Assembly (NCBI GenBank): GCA_023663915.1
Contig: JAMPGN010000097.1
Span: 1 to 14,762 of the forward strand
Length of the DNA stretch: 14,762 nt
Reading direction: 5' to 3'
Source of the DNA: Eubacterium sp.
Lineage (GTDB): Bacteria > Bacillota_A > Clostridia > Lachnospirales > Lachnospiraceae
The first letter of the stretch is position 1; the number at the start of each line of letters is the position of its first letter. Shown here one piece after another: positions 1 through 7,615 of the stretch. A program made the position numbers and the translations under genes. The notes under the pieces were generated by a model, which searched no databases, was not told where the DNA came from, and worked only from the letters and a program-made list of their open reading frames with translations.

Positions 1-3
1 AAA

Positions 4-249
4 TTATTTTCTGCTGCATAAGAAGGGGTAATTTCGGCTTAAGTTGACGACATTGACGCCCCATAACCCCCACTTCTTATTCCGGATGCGGTCAAACGCC
101 CCGTGGATCGCATCCTTGGCAAAGACCGAGACCATGGAGCCAATGACCATACCCAGCGCCCAGTATGCGGCAATCTGCCGCAGTTGCACCATGAAGTAAT
201 AACTGACATAGATAAATTCCCTTTGGATTATTTCAAATATTTTAACCAT
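4..249 (-). CDS. Short membrane ORF resembling the N-terminus of a COG0701-type permease, probably truncated
   Basis: An 81-residue ORF begins with ATG at 249 inside the end of the DUF362 gene (ATGGTTAA, 8-nt overlap), so it is probably translationally coupled. The upstream TTG at 252 is less likely. The first ~60 residues carry aromatic, basic and hydrophobic blocks (FIYVSYYF, QLRQIAAYWALGMVIGS, VFAKDAIHGAF) and one clear membrane segment. From memory these resemble the N-terminus of the predicted permeases of COG0701 (YraQ/ArsP-like), which are normally about 300 residues or more with several membrane spans. After about residue 63 the expected continuation is missing; the frame runs through NVVNLSRNYPF and stops with TAA at 4-6. 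I infer a truncated gene, through deletion, insertion or frameshift, whose remainder lies outside the window. A genuine small membrane protein remains possible. The family assignment is from recollection, not from a search. Confidence 0.45.
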   Translation of the reverse strand: MVKIFEIIQREFIYVSYYFMVQLRQIAAYWALGMVIGSMVSVFAKDAIHGAFDRIRNKKWGLWGVNVVNLSRNYPFLCSRK

Positions 250-1324
250 CAATATTCACCAGTTCATAAGTACGGCTGCCAAGACCAATCTCCTCTGCAT
301 GTTCCAGCGTATGAAGCCCTTTCTGTCTTTCCACACGCTGCTGCAAGCTCCCGCTTCCCTCGGCGGCAAAGCACAGATCAATACCCGCCTGATCTATCGC
401 CACAGGGTCAGTAGATGCAAGAATTCCGATGTCATGGATATCCGGCTTGGAAGGATTCCCATCACAATCACAGTCGATGGAAATATTATTAAGAACGCTA
501 ATATAGATAATGCAGTCGCCATTTCCGAGATAATCGGATACGGACTTTCCTGCCTCCGCCATGGATTCCGTGAACGCGGTCTGGTCCCCGCCCCAGGGGC
601 TGGTACTGCTCTTTCCTCCCGTATGGATTCGGCACTTGCCTTCGACAGAACCGAGACCGATAGAGATATTCTTGATCGCACCGCCGAAACCCGCCATCGC
701 GTGTCCCTTAAAGTGGGAAAGGACAATATAAGAATCATAATCGGTAAAATGAGCGCCCACATAATTCGTTTCCAGGTAGTTTCCGCCGTCTACCGTAAGC
801 TGCACCGAACCATCCGCATCCAGGATATCCACATCCGCAATCTCCGTAAAACCATGATCTTCCGCTACCTGCATGTGCATAGCCGTCTCGGTACGGGAAC
901 CTCCATAAGCCGTATTGCACTCAACGATCGTGCCATCCACGGACTGCACAAGTTCCTTGATTAATTCGGGTCGCAGATAGTTACTTGCAGGCGGTTCTCC
1001 GGTGGAAAGCTTCACCGCAACATTCCCGCTCGGCGTCCAGTCAAGCATCTCATAAACTGCCATCATTCCCTCCGGGGAAATATCGGATGTAAAATAGACC
1101 ACTGAGCCAGATTGTCCGCTGTTACTCTGGGAATCGGACTCGCTGTATTCCAGCTCTGGTTCATTTACCTGCTCCTGAACAGCCTCTTCCGGCTGCTCAG
1201 TGTCCATCTGTGACGATGGCAGTGTGGCATTCCCACTGTCAGTCCTGCCGCAAGCAACAAGACTAAAGACAAGACTGAAAACAAGTCCAGGAACGAAAAA
1301 TAGCCTTTTCGATTTTCTCATCAT
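242..1324 (-). CDS. DUF362 domain lipoprotein
   Basis: This 360-residue protein has a short basic N-terminus, a hydrophobic stretch and a lipobox L-V-A-C ending at Cys25, so it should be a lipid-anchored exported protein. A Ser/Glu/Gln-rich spacer (about residues 28-75) leads to a DUF362-type domain filling the rest. Recognisable blocks are VECNTAYGG, LSHFKGHAMAGFGGAIKNISIG, and the C-terminal DIGILASTDPVAIDQAGIDL that is characteristic of the family. DUF362 proteins are often fused or linked to 4Fe-4S ferredoxin modules; no CxxCxxC cluster is present here, and the CDCD near the C-terminal third is not a ferredoxin motif. The biochemical role of the family is not established. The start ATG at 1324 (a second ATG is at 1321) is preceded by AAGGA at a suitable distance. 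Its stop overlaps the start of the downstream membrane ORF. A LysR-type regulator gene lies directly upstream and may control it. Confidence 0.85.
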   Translation of the reverse strand: MMRKSKRLFFVPGLVFSLVFSLVACGRTDSGNATLPSSQMDTEQPEEAVQEQVNEPELEYSESDSQSNSGQSGSVVYFTSDISPEGMMAVYEMLDWTPSGNVAVKLSTGEPPASNYLRPELIKELVQSVDGTIVECNTAYGGSRTETAMHMQVAEDHGFTEIADVDILDADGSVQLTVDGGNYLETNYVGAHFTDYDSYIVLSHFKGHAMAGFGGAIKNISIGLGSVEGKCRIHTGGKSSTSPWGGDQTAFTESMAEAGKSVSDYLGNGDCIIYISVLNNISIDCDCDGNPSKPDIHDIGILASTDPVAIDQAGIDLCFAAEGSGSLQQRVERQKGLHTLEHAEEIGLGSRTYELVNIDG

Positions 1325-1402
1325 GATCTTCCTTTCTGTTATAATATTTATTGTTTACTGCACAGACACCATTCCTGCCCATCTCCTGCTAGGGATTTCC
1401 TA

Positions 1403-1442
1403 TAGAATAAAAGAAACAAGACCTCTTGAGAAGTCTCGTTTC
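1403..1442 (-). terminator. Intrinsic terminator downstream of the LysR-type gene
   Basis: On the minus strand the arms GAAACGAGAC (1442-1433) and GTCTTGTTTC (1422-1413) form a 10-bp stem with one G-U pair. A T-rich run TTTTATTC follows. It sits about 70 nt past the LysR stop and before the DUF362 gene, separating the two. The plus strand lacks a T run after the stem, so the orientation is minus. Confidence 0.75.
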
Positions 1443-1510
1443 GTGTGGCAATATATACCATAAGTTATAACTGACAGCCTATATTCTGACGGTATGCTAT
1501 GGCGAACCAT

Positions 1511-2419
1511 TCATCTTGCAGATACAACCTGTCTGACAGCGTTTAAAAATCTTTCCAGCATTTTAGAAGGATGCGGCGGACAAAGTATTCCGAAAGAAAT
1601 CGTATACTCCCAATCCACGGGAATCACTTTTATCATTGGATGAACACACGACCACTTTTCTATCACCAGCAGGACATTCTTCTGCCGCTCACACCGATTG
1701 AAAACGTCCACGTCATAAAAATCAAAATCCATAAGATTAACCGGTAGATGTTTCTCTAAAATATCATCTCTGATCTTATCCATAAAACGACTCCATCCAC
1801 GGTGAATGATCATAAGGTTCTCGCCGTAGAGATCCTCCACCGTCAATTTATCCTTTTTCGCAAGCGGATGATAGATGGAAACAGCACAGCAGATCGGTTC
1901 CCTTGAAATTTCAAATCCCGCGCACCCTCGCAAATCAAGCAGCGTTTCGTCAAAAACCCCTGTCACAACATCAATATGCTTTCCAAGGTTTTTCAATATC
2001 TCCCTGGCATTTTCCGGTGTGTTCTCAAAGGGCACAAGCTGAAAACTGACGTCTGAGCAATGCTGATGGATCTGAGGCCACAGATCCGTCAGAAGCTGGG
2101 CCGGCGTCATGGGCGACGTGCCGATATGGACAACGCTGGTTTCTTCCTGCATGGCGACCCGTGCACGGGCTATCGCCTTGCGGCTGTATTCCATCATATA
2201 TTTTGCATCTTTATAAAAGGACTCCCCAGCACGGGTCAGGACCAGTCCTCGGTGCGTCCGTGTAAATAGCTGGATGCCAAGCTCTGATTCAAGTGCATTG
2301 ACCTGCTTTATCATAGCAGTCGGCGTTATGTGGGATTCTTCTGCCGCTTTATTGAAGCTTCCCGCATCCGCTGCCCGGACAAATGTTTCAAGCTGGGGAT
2401 TGTACATTGCGCTCACCAT
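1511..2419 (-). CDS. LysR-type transcriptional regulator
   Basis: This 302-residue protein has the LysR layout. An N-terminal winged helix-turn-helix spans about residues 5-65 (MYNPQLETFVRAADAGSF, NKAAEESHITPTAMIKQV, LGIQLFTRTHRGLVLTRAG). A LysR substrate-binding-type effector domain follows, from about residue 90 to the end. Family members bind DNA as tetramers and respond to small-molecule co-inducers; the ligand cannot be read here. The open frame extends to a GTG at 2467. I chose ATG 2419 because GGAG (2425-2428) lies 5 nt upstream and because LysR proteins usually begin just before the helix-turn-helix. ATG at 2407 is a weaker alternative. A terminator follows, then the DUF362/permease pair on the same strand. 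The usual divergent target gene is absent, so regulation of DUF362 is only an inference from position. Confidence 0.9.
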   Translation of the reverse strand: MVSAMYNPQLETFVRAADAGSFNKAAEESHITPTAMIKQVNALESELGIQLFTRTHRGLVLTRAGESFYKDAKYMMEYSRKAIARARVAMQEETSVVHIGTSPMTPAQLLTDLWPQIHQHCSDVSFQLVPFENTPENAREILKNLGKHIDVVTGVFDETLLDLRGCAGFEISREPICCAVSIYHPLAKKDKLTVEDLYGENLMIIHRGWSRFMDKIRDDILEKHLPVNLMDFDFYDVDVFNRCERQKNVLLVIEKWSCVHPMIKVIPVDWEYTISFGILCPPHPSKMLERFLNAVRQVVSAR

Positions 2420-2476
2420 TCTTTCTCCGTAAATCTTAAATCTACCTCTTTTTGCGGCTTTCTTCACTATATTGTT

Positions 2477-2510
2477 AGGAAGTAGGGATTTTCATCTCTA
2501 CTTCCTTTTT
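2477..2510 (+). terminator. Terminator-like hairpin, better formed on the plus strand
   Basis: AGGAAGTAGGGA (2477-2488) pairs with TCTCTACTTCCT (2495-2506) over 12 bp with one G-U, leaving loop TTTTCA, and T5 (2506-2510) follows on the plus strand. On the minus strand the G-U becomes a mismatch and the stem is followed by AACAATATAG, a poor U tract. It lies between the NlpC/P60 gene and lysR, both on the minus strand. It may work poorly as the hydrolase terminator, or it may stop antisense transcription entering that gene. Confidence 0.5.
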
Positions 2511-2566
2511 GGTTTACATAACTATTCAGAGCTATCTCTTTGCCAATAAAAGATTTACACGAACTC

Positions 2567-3832
2567 TTAATCATACAATATTTTGACTGCCTTGATCGGC
2601 GACCGGTAGGAAACATTGGAAATACGGATTCCCGTCTTCGGGCTGCTGGCATGAATGACCTGCCCGTTGCCGATATAGATCGCTACATGGTTGATTCTCC
2701 TGCCATTACCATAGAAAATCAGATCTCCCGGCTGTGCCTCAGACACTTTGATCGTCGTTCCACAGTTTGCCTGTGCCACGGAAGAGTGCGGAAGACTCAC
2801 GCCATATTTCTGAAAGATACTCATAACATAACCAGAGCAGTCCGCACCTTTTGTCAGACTCGTACCACCCCACACATACGGATTGCCGAGAAACTCTTTC
2901 GCATACTGACACACATCGACGCGCACGTCGGAAACGCCCTGTCCGTAAAAAAGCTCTGTCATCGTGATCGCCGTGCCAAGTTCCGAGCTGACTTCCACAT
3001 ACTCTGCAGATACAAACACTTCCTCGTCGTCCAGATACACTCTGACCCAGTCACCCTCCACCGAAGCAACTTCCAGTTCCTCGCCGTTTGGCACCAGTGT
3101 AATGACTTCCGAATCAGTATTCGCTTCCGCCCGGACCTTCAGGCTGTCGGTCGTAACACGTGCCATCGTCGTTGCGAGTTCCTCCGCCCTGCGCTTCGCC
3201 GGAATACCCGTCAACAAATATTCAAGGCTTACATAGCCCTCCACCTTGCCAGAACTGATATGCGCCCATGTCCCGTCATCGTCCAACACTTCACATGCTG
3301 CATCTTTCGGGAGCTTACCGACAAGCCTCCCATCCTCAGCCGCGATTGCACGGACATTCAGATTATTCTCAACATTCGCAATACCGAGATTCGTATATCC
3401 CCAGTTAGCGTTTCTTGCTTTCTCGTATGCCTCTGCATACTCTCTCTCCGTCTTTGTAGATTCCAATATAGCGCCGGAACCGATCGAAGTACTCAAAATC
3501 TCCTGTAGGGAAATTTCTTCCTCAGTCCCGCTCTTCGGAACCAAATTGTCCATGCCATCTTCCGAAGTCATATGCCCATCCTCTCCATAGGCATCCTCGG
3601 TAGAATCATCTTCCGCAGGCCCTTCGATATCGTTATCACTCACGCCTAAATCCTGTACCTGTTCATCCTTTTTCTCAGAATGATCTGTATTATCCATATC
3701 TTCCTGTGCAGCATCAAACACATGAAATGTCCCGACCGGTAACAGATCCGGCAGATACGACGCGGCACTTCTCATTGGTGCAAACAGCAGCATACATCCT
3801 GCCAAAAGACAAAGCATTTCCCGTCTTTTCAT
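2567..3832 (-). CDS. Secreted SH3b-NlpC/P60 peptidoglycan endopeptidase
   Basis: This 421-residue cell-wall hydrolase has an N-terminal export signal (KRR, then a hydrophobic stretch to about residue 24). An acidic, low-complexity spacer follows (about 40-105). There are two bacterial SH3 domains (about 155-208, containing LNVRAIAAEDGRLVGKL, and about 228-282, containing LKVRAEANTDSEVI). A C-terminal NlpC/P60 papain-like domain covers about 304-421. The catalytic Cys332 (ADCSGY), His382 (NHVAIYIG) and third polar residue His394 (VIHASS) are all present, so it should be active. The family usually cleaves D-Glu-gamma-diamino acid bonds in stem peptides, and the SH3b domains bind wall. LAGC at residues 10-13 could be read as a lipobox, but the hydrophobic region before it is short; signal peptidase I cleavage near SAAS is my preference. 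The gene stands alone behind its own consensus promoter and a WalR-type box. Confidence 0.93.
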   Translation of the reverse strand: MKRREMLCLLAGCMLLFAPMRSAASYLPDLLPVGTFHVFDAAQEDMDNTDHSEKKDEQVQDLGVSDNDIEGPAEDDSTEDAYGEDGHMTSEDGMDNLVPKSGTEEEISLQEILSTSIGSGAILESTKTEREYAEAYEKARNANWGYTNLGIANVENNLNVRAIAAEDGRLVGKLPKDAACEVLDDDGTWAHISSGKVEGYVSLEYLLTGIPAKRRAEELATTMARVTTDSLKVRAEANTDSEVITLVPNGEELEVASVEGDWVRVYLDDEEVFVSAEYVEVSSELGTAITMTELFYGQGVSDVRVDVCQYAKEFLGNPYVWGGTSLTKGADCSGYVMSIFQKYGVSLPHSSVAQANCGTTIKVSEAQPGDLIFYGNGRRINHVAIYIGNGQVIHASSPKTGIRISNVSYRSPIKAVKILYD

Positions 3833-3888
3833 TGTTATAATCCTCTCTGGCTGTCTTAGTGAAAGATTCCGACTTATTTATGTCAGTA

Positions 3889-3910
3889 TTTCGTAACATT
3901 TTCGTAACAT
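3889..3910 (-). promoter_or_regulatory. WalR (YycF)-type box: perfect 11-bp tandem repeat
   Basis: Read on the minus strand the site is two identical, adjacent copies of ATGTTACGAAA. It contains TGTTAC-GAAAA-TGTTAC, an exact fit to the published WalR consensus TGTWAH-N5-TGTWAH. WalR controls cell-wall hydrolase genes in Bacillus and Staphylococcus, and the gene downstream is an NlpC/P60 hydrolase. The site lies just after the predicted transcription start (about 3914), so repression or modulation by this regulator is as likely as activation. Confidence 0.6.
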
Positions 3911-3920
3911 TTACCAAGCC

Positions 3921-3949
3921 ATTATAACAATATAGAGGCTTTCTGTCAA
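3921..3949 (-). promoter_or_regulatory. Perfect consensus sigma-A promoter for the NlpC/P60 gene
   Basis: On the minus strand TTGACA (3949-3944) is followed by a 17-nt spacer and TATAAT (3926-3921), matching the housekeeping consensus at all 12 positions. Transcription should start near 3914, giving an untranslated leader of about 80 nt that contains the tandem repeat. The rest of the gap from 3950 to 4002 shows no convincing terminator for the upstream transporter gene. Confidence 0.88.
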
Positions 3950-4002
3950 ATGTCTATTTCTGCCATGCCTTTTGCTTCTATTTCTATCACGCCCTTTTAT
4001 GC

Positions 4003-5637
4003 TCAATTTGCTTCCCCATAACTGTTGGAAAAAGCAATGTTGACTGCATGATCCGCCACTCTCTCCAAACCGGACACGATATCGGAGAACAACGCCCCCG
4101 CCTCAGGCGAACACTCGTTGTTGGACAACCGCTCAATATGTTTCTGCTGCAATTCCTTCTCTTTCTCATCGATCGCCTCTTCCAGATTGCTGATATCCTC
4201 CACATGTTCTTCCGTACTCTTGACAAACATCTCAAAGGAGAAACGCAGGATCGTATTGACCATATCCATCATCTCGCCTAATTCCCTCTGTGCCTCCTTC
4301 GAGAAACTGACTCCCGTCTTGATCCGGCGTTCTGCGGCATCCGCCACATTCTCCGCGTGGTCGCCAATACGCTCGATGTCGTTTACGACATGGAAGAGCG
4401 CACCGATATTCTTCAAGTCTTCGATCGGCAGAGTCGTCTGATTAATCTTGACCAGATAGTTTGTGATCGCATGGCTCAAGAAATCGATATTCTTCTCCAC
4501 CTCATGCACTTCCTCGATCTCCTCTGTATCTAACGTGATCAGAACATTCATGGCACGGTTTAAATTTTCACTGGCAAGCGATGCCATGCGGTCTAATTCC
4601 TTGATTGCCTCCACGACCGCCGTCGCCGGGTTTAATACGACCTTCTCCCCGATATATTTCAACTGATAGCTGTCTCGATAGCCCACTTTCTGATCGTCGC
4701 CGGGCACAACAAGGTAAGTCAATTTCACAATGCCCTTGATAAACGGCATCATAATAATCACTTGGAATACTTTGATAAAGATATGCGCGTAAGCAACGAC
4801 ACGCCCCATATCGTTGCCCGTCATGACGCTGAGCACATCTACGATCTGCTGCACTCTCAGCAAAAAGATAAGGTAGACAACCACCGTACCGATCACATTG
4901 AAGATCAAATGGATGGATGCCGCCCGCTTAGCATCTTTCTTACCATTTAAGGAAGCTAAAACCGCCGAAGTACATGCACCGATGTTACATCCCAGAATAA
5001 TATACATGCCGATATCCATGCTCATGAGCCCCTGATTGGCAAGTAAGACCATGATACTGACCGTAACCGACGAACTCTGGATGATCGCCGTCAGCACTGC
5101 GCCCAGAATGACTGCAAGAAACGGGGACTTAAGGGAGGCAAACAGATTTAAGATCACCGGTGAATCCTTCATTCCCGCCATCGCGCCGGACATCGTGCTC
5201 AGTCCCATAAAAAGAACGCCGAATCCGATAATGACTTCTCCCCATCGTGAAATCTTCTGTTTCTTACAAAACATGACAATCAGCACGCCGAGCAGCAAAA
5301 TGACCGGAGCCGCCTTTTCCAATCTGAACGATACGAGCAGAGCGGTCACGGTCGTACCGATATTCGCACCGAAGATCACACCCGCTGCCTGCGTCAGATT
5401 CATCAGCCCCGAGTTGACGAAACTGACTACCATGACCGTACACGCCGAGGAAGACTGGATCACCGCAGTAAAGAAAATACCTACAAGCATACCCGTAAAT
5501 CGGTTCGTCGTTAACCGTTCCAAAATTCCTCTCAGTTTTGCACCTGCGACCTTTTCAATGCTGTCGCTCATGATGCGCATACCATATAGGAACAGTCCCA
5601 GACCGCCCGCCATGGATAGAATGATCGATATATTCAT
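4003..5637 (-). CDS. Na/Pi-cotransporter family protein with C-terminal PhoU domain
   Basis: This 544-residue membrane protein contains two inverted Na/Pi-cotransporter (NptA/PF02690) repeats. The first has QSSSA (61-65) and GANIGTT (90-96); the second has QSSSV (187-191) and GCNIGA (216-221). These paired QSSS motifs are the family's ion and phosphate binding signature. Hydrophobic segments run to about residue 310. A cytoplasmic PhoU-like helical domain then fills about 340-535, with the HAENVADAAERR and VADHAVNIAFSN helices typical of PhoU. Family members move phosphate with sodium; the PhoU extension is presumed to regulate transport or bind metal/phosphate, but substrate specificity is inferred only. 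The start ATG at 5637 sits 13 nt after GGAAGGG, a long spacing, yet no better in-frame start is seen. The gene has its own promoter after ribF and appears monocistronic. Confidence 0.92.
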   Translation of the reverse strand: MNISIILSMAGGLGLFLYGMRIMSDSIEKVAGAKLRGILERLTTNRFTGMLVGIFFTAVIQSSSACTVMVVSFVNSGLMNLTQAAGVIFGANIGTTVTALLVSFRLEKAAPVILLLGVLIVMFCKKQKISRWGEVIIGFGVLFMGLSTMSGAMAGMKDSPVILNLFASLKSPFLAVILGAVLTAIIQSSSVTVSIMVLLANQGLMSMDIGMYIILGCNIGACTSAVLASLNGKKDAKRAASIHLIFNVIGTVVVYLIFLLRVQQIVDVLSVMTGNDMGRVVAYAHIFIKVFQVIIMMPFIKGIVKLTYLVVPGDDQKVGYRDSYQLKYIGEKVVLNPATAVVEAIKELDRMASLASENLNRAMNVLITLDTEEIEEVHEVEKNIDFLSHAITNYLVKINQTTLPIEDLKNIGALFHVVNDIERIGDHAENVADAAERRIKTGVSFSKEAQRELGEMMDMVNTILRFSFEMFVKSTEEHVEDISNLEEAIDEKEKELQQKHIERLSNNECSPEAGALFSDIVSGLERVADHAVNIAFSNSYGEAN

Positions 5638-5693
5638 CTTGATTAAGATTCCCTTCCTATGTACTGATTCCCGTCAGATATCTACACGGTTCT

Positions 5694-5722
5694 ATTTTAT
5701 AGGAAATAAAGTGCAATGACAA
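5694..5722 (-). promoter_or_regulatory. Promoter for the Na/Pi-cotransporter gene
   Basis: On the minus strand TTGTCA (5722-5717), a 17-nt spacer and TAAAAT (5699-5694) give five of six matches in each box. It lies within the 92-nt gap after the ribF stop, with predicted start near 5687 and a ~50-nt leader. No hairpin terminator for the upstream operon is visible in this gap, so read-through from ribF is possible. Confidence 0.7.
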
Positions 5723-5729
5723 GTCCCCA

Positions 5730-6653
5730 TTATACAAAACTCGTCTTATACTCCCTGCCTGCGGCAATATCCGCCTCCATCTGACGTCTAAGGCTTTCGA
5801 CATCCTTAAATTTCCTTTCCGGCCTGCGGAAACTGAGCAGTTCAACCATAATGTCACTTCCATAAAGATCGCCTGCAAAATCATACAGATAGGTCTCGAT
5901 CCCTACAACCTTTCCCGCACTCACCGTAGGTTTGCATCCCACATTGGAAATTCCCCTGTATACTTCACCCGCCATCGTTACCTTGGAGAAGTAGACTCCG
6001 TTTGGTGGAAGAAGCTTGTCCGTTTCGGGTACGAGATTTGCCGTAGGCATCCCGATAGTGCGGCCAAATTTTTTACCATGTTCCACATACCCCTCCACGC
6101 TGTAAGGCTTGCCAAGCATGGCTGTGACCGACTCCATCCGCCCTTCCCGAACCGCCCTTCGTACCCTAGTAGAACTGACTTCCTCGCCATCCACCCTGAC
6201 TTTGTCAATCAGTTCGGTACGATAACCGTACTGCGCGGCATACTTTTCCAGCAGGTCATAATTCCCTGCTCCGTTCTTCCCAAAAGAAAGATCATCTCCC
6301 GCGCAGATATAAGCCGCTTTCATTCTCCGCGCCAGATATTCACATACAAATTCCTCCGGCAGGGTGGCGGCAGTTTCCTTATTTAATGGAAACTCAATGA
6401 GAACATCAACTCCCATCCCGGCAAAAATCTTTCTTTTCTCCTCTCTGGTAGTCAGTTCCTTCTCCTCTCCCCCGAAAAAAGCCGCCGCAGACATGTCAAA
6501 CGTAAACACAGTCGCAAAGCATTCCTCTTTCTTCTGCTCTATGATCTTAGAGAGCAGTTTCCTATGCCCCAGATGGATACCATCAAATTTACCGATGGCG
6601 ACAGCGGTCTTCTGATTCAGTTGAAAATCCGTAGTATGTTCTATGATCTGCAT
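5730..6653 (-). CDS. ribF: Bifunctional riboflavin kinase / FAD synthetase
   Basis: This 307-residue enzyme phosphorylates riboflavin to FMN and adenylylates FMN to FAD in the cytoplasm. The N-terminal nucleotidyltransferase domain shows GKFDGIHLGHRKLL, with the HxGH motif at about residues 27-30, and the SSTRVRRAVREG motif. The C-terminal riboflavin kinase domain has GRTIGMPTANL, which holds the Mg/ATP-binding PTAN motif, followed by GVYFSKV. It ends with the usual RPERKFKDVESLRRQMEADI helix. The frame extends to ATG 6677, but that codon has no Shine-Dalgarno. ATG 6653 has GAGG (6660-6663) 6 nt upstream and gives the usual family N-terminus, so I use it. It follows truB by about 35 nt as the last gene of the operon; rpsO, a common next gene in Firmicutes, is not found here. 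Confidence 0.95.
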   Translation of the reverse strand: MQIIEHTTDFQLNQKTAVAIGKFDGIHLGHRKLLSKIIEQKKEECFATVFTFDMSAAAFFGGEEKELTTREEKRKIFAGMGVDVLIEFPLNKETAATLPEEFVCEYLARRMKAAYICAGDDLSFGKNGAGNYDLLEKYAAQYGYRTELIDKVRVDGEEVSSTRVRRAVREGRMESVTAMLGKPYSVEGYVEHGKKFGRTIGMPTANLVPETDKLLPPNGVYFSKVTMAGEVYRGISNVGCKPTVSAGKVVGIETYLYDFAGDLYGSDIMVELLSFRRPERKFKDVESLRRQMEADIAAGREYKTSFV

Positions 6654-6688
6654 GTCTATCCTCGTTTCTTTTTTCATGATTTCTAGAA

Positions 6689-7615
6689 TTACAAAAACAT
6701 CCTCACCGGTCTGAATTGTCTCTCTGCCAAGTCATAAACATATATTCCATAAAATCTCCCCTCACCATCATAGACCCTGACCTGCTCATTGTCCGCAAAA
6801 CTCTGCGACTGCGTCTCACGCGCAAACTGTACCATACCCAGTTTGTTTCCATTCTGTACCATTCTAAGTCCCTGTTCGTTCACATATATCGCCCTGTCCT
6901 TTGTAAAAATAGCATCAGGCGATATAATAACGTCCGATATTCTTTTTTCATCTTTCAAATGCTCCAATTCGGACAATGTCAGCGCGTCTTCTATCCTAAA
7001 AATCCCTACCCTGCTTCTTACGAGGTATTCCATAGCCCCGCCGCATCCTAACTGCCCGCCAATATCATGACACAGCGTTCTAATGTAAGTTCCCTTGGAA
7101 CATACGACTCGCATTTTTACCCGTGGAAGGACAATTTCACTGATCTCTATCTCTTTGACCAGCACTCTTCTCGGTTTGCGCTCCACTTCTTTGCCCGCCC
7201 GCGCCAGTTCGTACAGTTTCTTTCCATCCACTTTCAATGCAGAATACATTGGCGGAATCTGGTCATAATCTCCCACAAATCCCTTGATCGTCTCCGTTAC
7301 ATCTTCCACGCTGACTGCGTCTAGCTGGCCATCATCGCACTGTGATATAATCGTTCCCGACATATCCTGTGTATCCGTAACCACGCCAAGGCGTAAAACC
7401 GCAATATACTCTTTGTCCCAATCGGTAAGCAGATCGCAGAGTTTTGTCCCCGAACCCAAACATACAGGAAGCACGCCGACCGCATCCGGATCGAGTGTTC
7501 CTGTATGCCCGATTTTCTTCATTTGACAGATTCCACGGAGTTTCGCTACCACGTCATGGGACGTGAAGCCTTTCTCCTTATATACGTTCATGATTCCATT
7601 GTATGTGTTATTCAT
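6689..7615 (-). CDS. truB: tRNA pseudouridine(55) synthase
   Basis: This 308-residue enzyme isomerises U55 in the T loop of tRNAs. The catalytic aspartate is Asp42 in GHTGTLDPDAVGVLP. Other family blocks are KEKGFTSHDVV near the N-terminus, QIPPMYSALKVDGKKLYELAR, and SKGTYIRTLCHDIG. The C-terminal ~70 residues form the smaller RNA-binding extension typical of bacterial TruB. The frame runs to a TTG at 7633, but ATG 7615 lies in ATGAATAA overlapping the nrnA stop by 8 nt, with GGAG about 10 nt upstream. That arrangement suggests translational coupling and sets the start. An internal ATG (residue 9) is a weaker option. The position between nrnA and ribF is conserved in many Clostridia. Confidence 0.95.
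   Translation of the reverse strand: MNNTYNGIMNVYKEKGFTSHDVVAKLRGICQMKKIGHTGTLDPDAVGVLPVCLGSGTKLCDLLTDWDKEYIAVLRLGVVTDTQDMSGTIISQCDDGQLDAVSVEDVTETIKGFVGDYDQIPPMYSALKVDGKKLYELARAGKEVERKPRRVLVKEIEISEIVLPRVKMRVVCSKGTYIRTLCHDIGGQLGCGGAMEYLVRSRVGIFRIEDALTLSELEHLKDEKRISDVIISPDAIFTKDRAIYVNEQGLRMVQNGNKLGMVQFARETQSQSFADNEQVRVYDGEGRFYGIYVYDLAERQFRPVRMFL

Noticed and set aside
299..964. A 221-codon plus-strand frame opposite the DUF362 gene
   Set aside because: It is low-quality basic sequence fully inside the DUF362 coding region. It is a shadow frame.
1341..1369. Possible promoter for the DUF362 gene (GTGTCT, 17-nt spacer, TATTAT)
   Set aside because: The -35 box matches only three of six bases and the implied leader is only about 10 nt. 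It could be activator-dependent, but support is too weak for a feature.
1463..1472. 10-bp palindrome AGTTATAACT after the lysR stop
   Set aside because: It is short and AT-rich in a 3' gap, likely chance, with no promoter beside it.
2540..3508. A 322-codon open frame on the plus strand opposite the NlpC/P60 gene
   Set aside because: The composition is Arg/His/Cys/Ile-rich with no domain, and it lies fully antisense to a gene with clear catalytic motifs and a consensus promoter. It is a shadow frame.
5036..5719. A 227-codon plus-strand frame opposite the Na/Pi-cotransporter gene
   Set aside because: It is antisense to conserved transporter sequence, with no recognisable motif or ribosome-binding site. 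It is a shadow frame.
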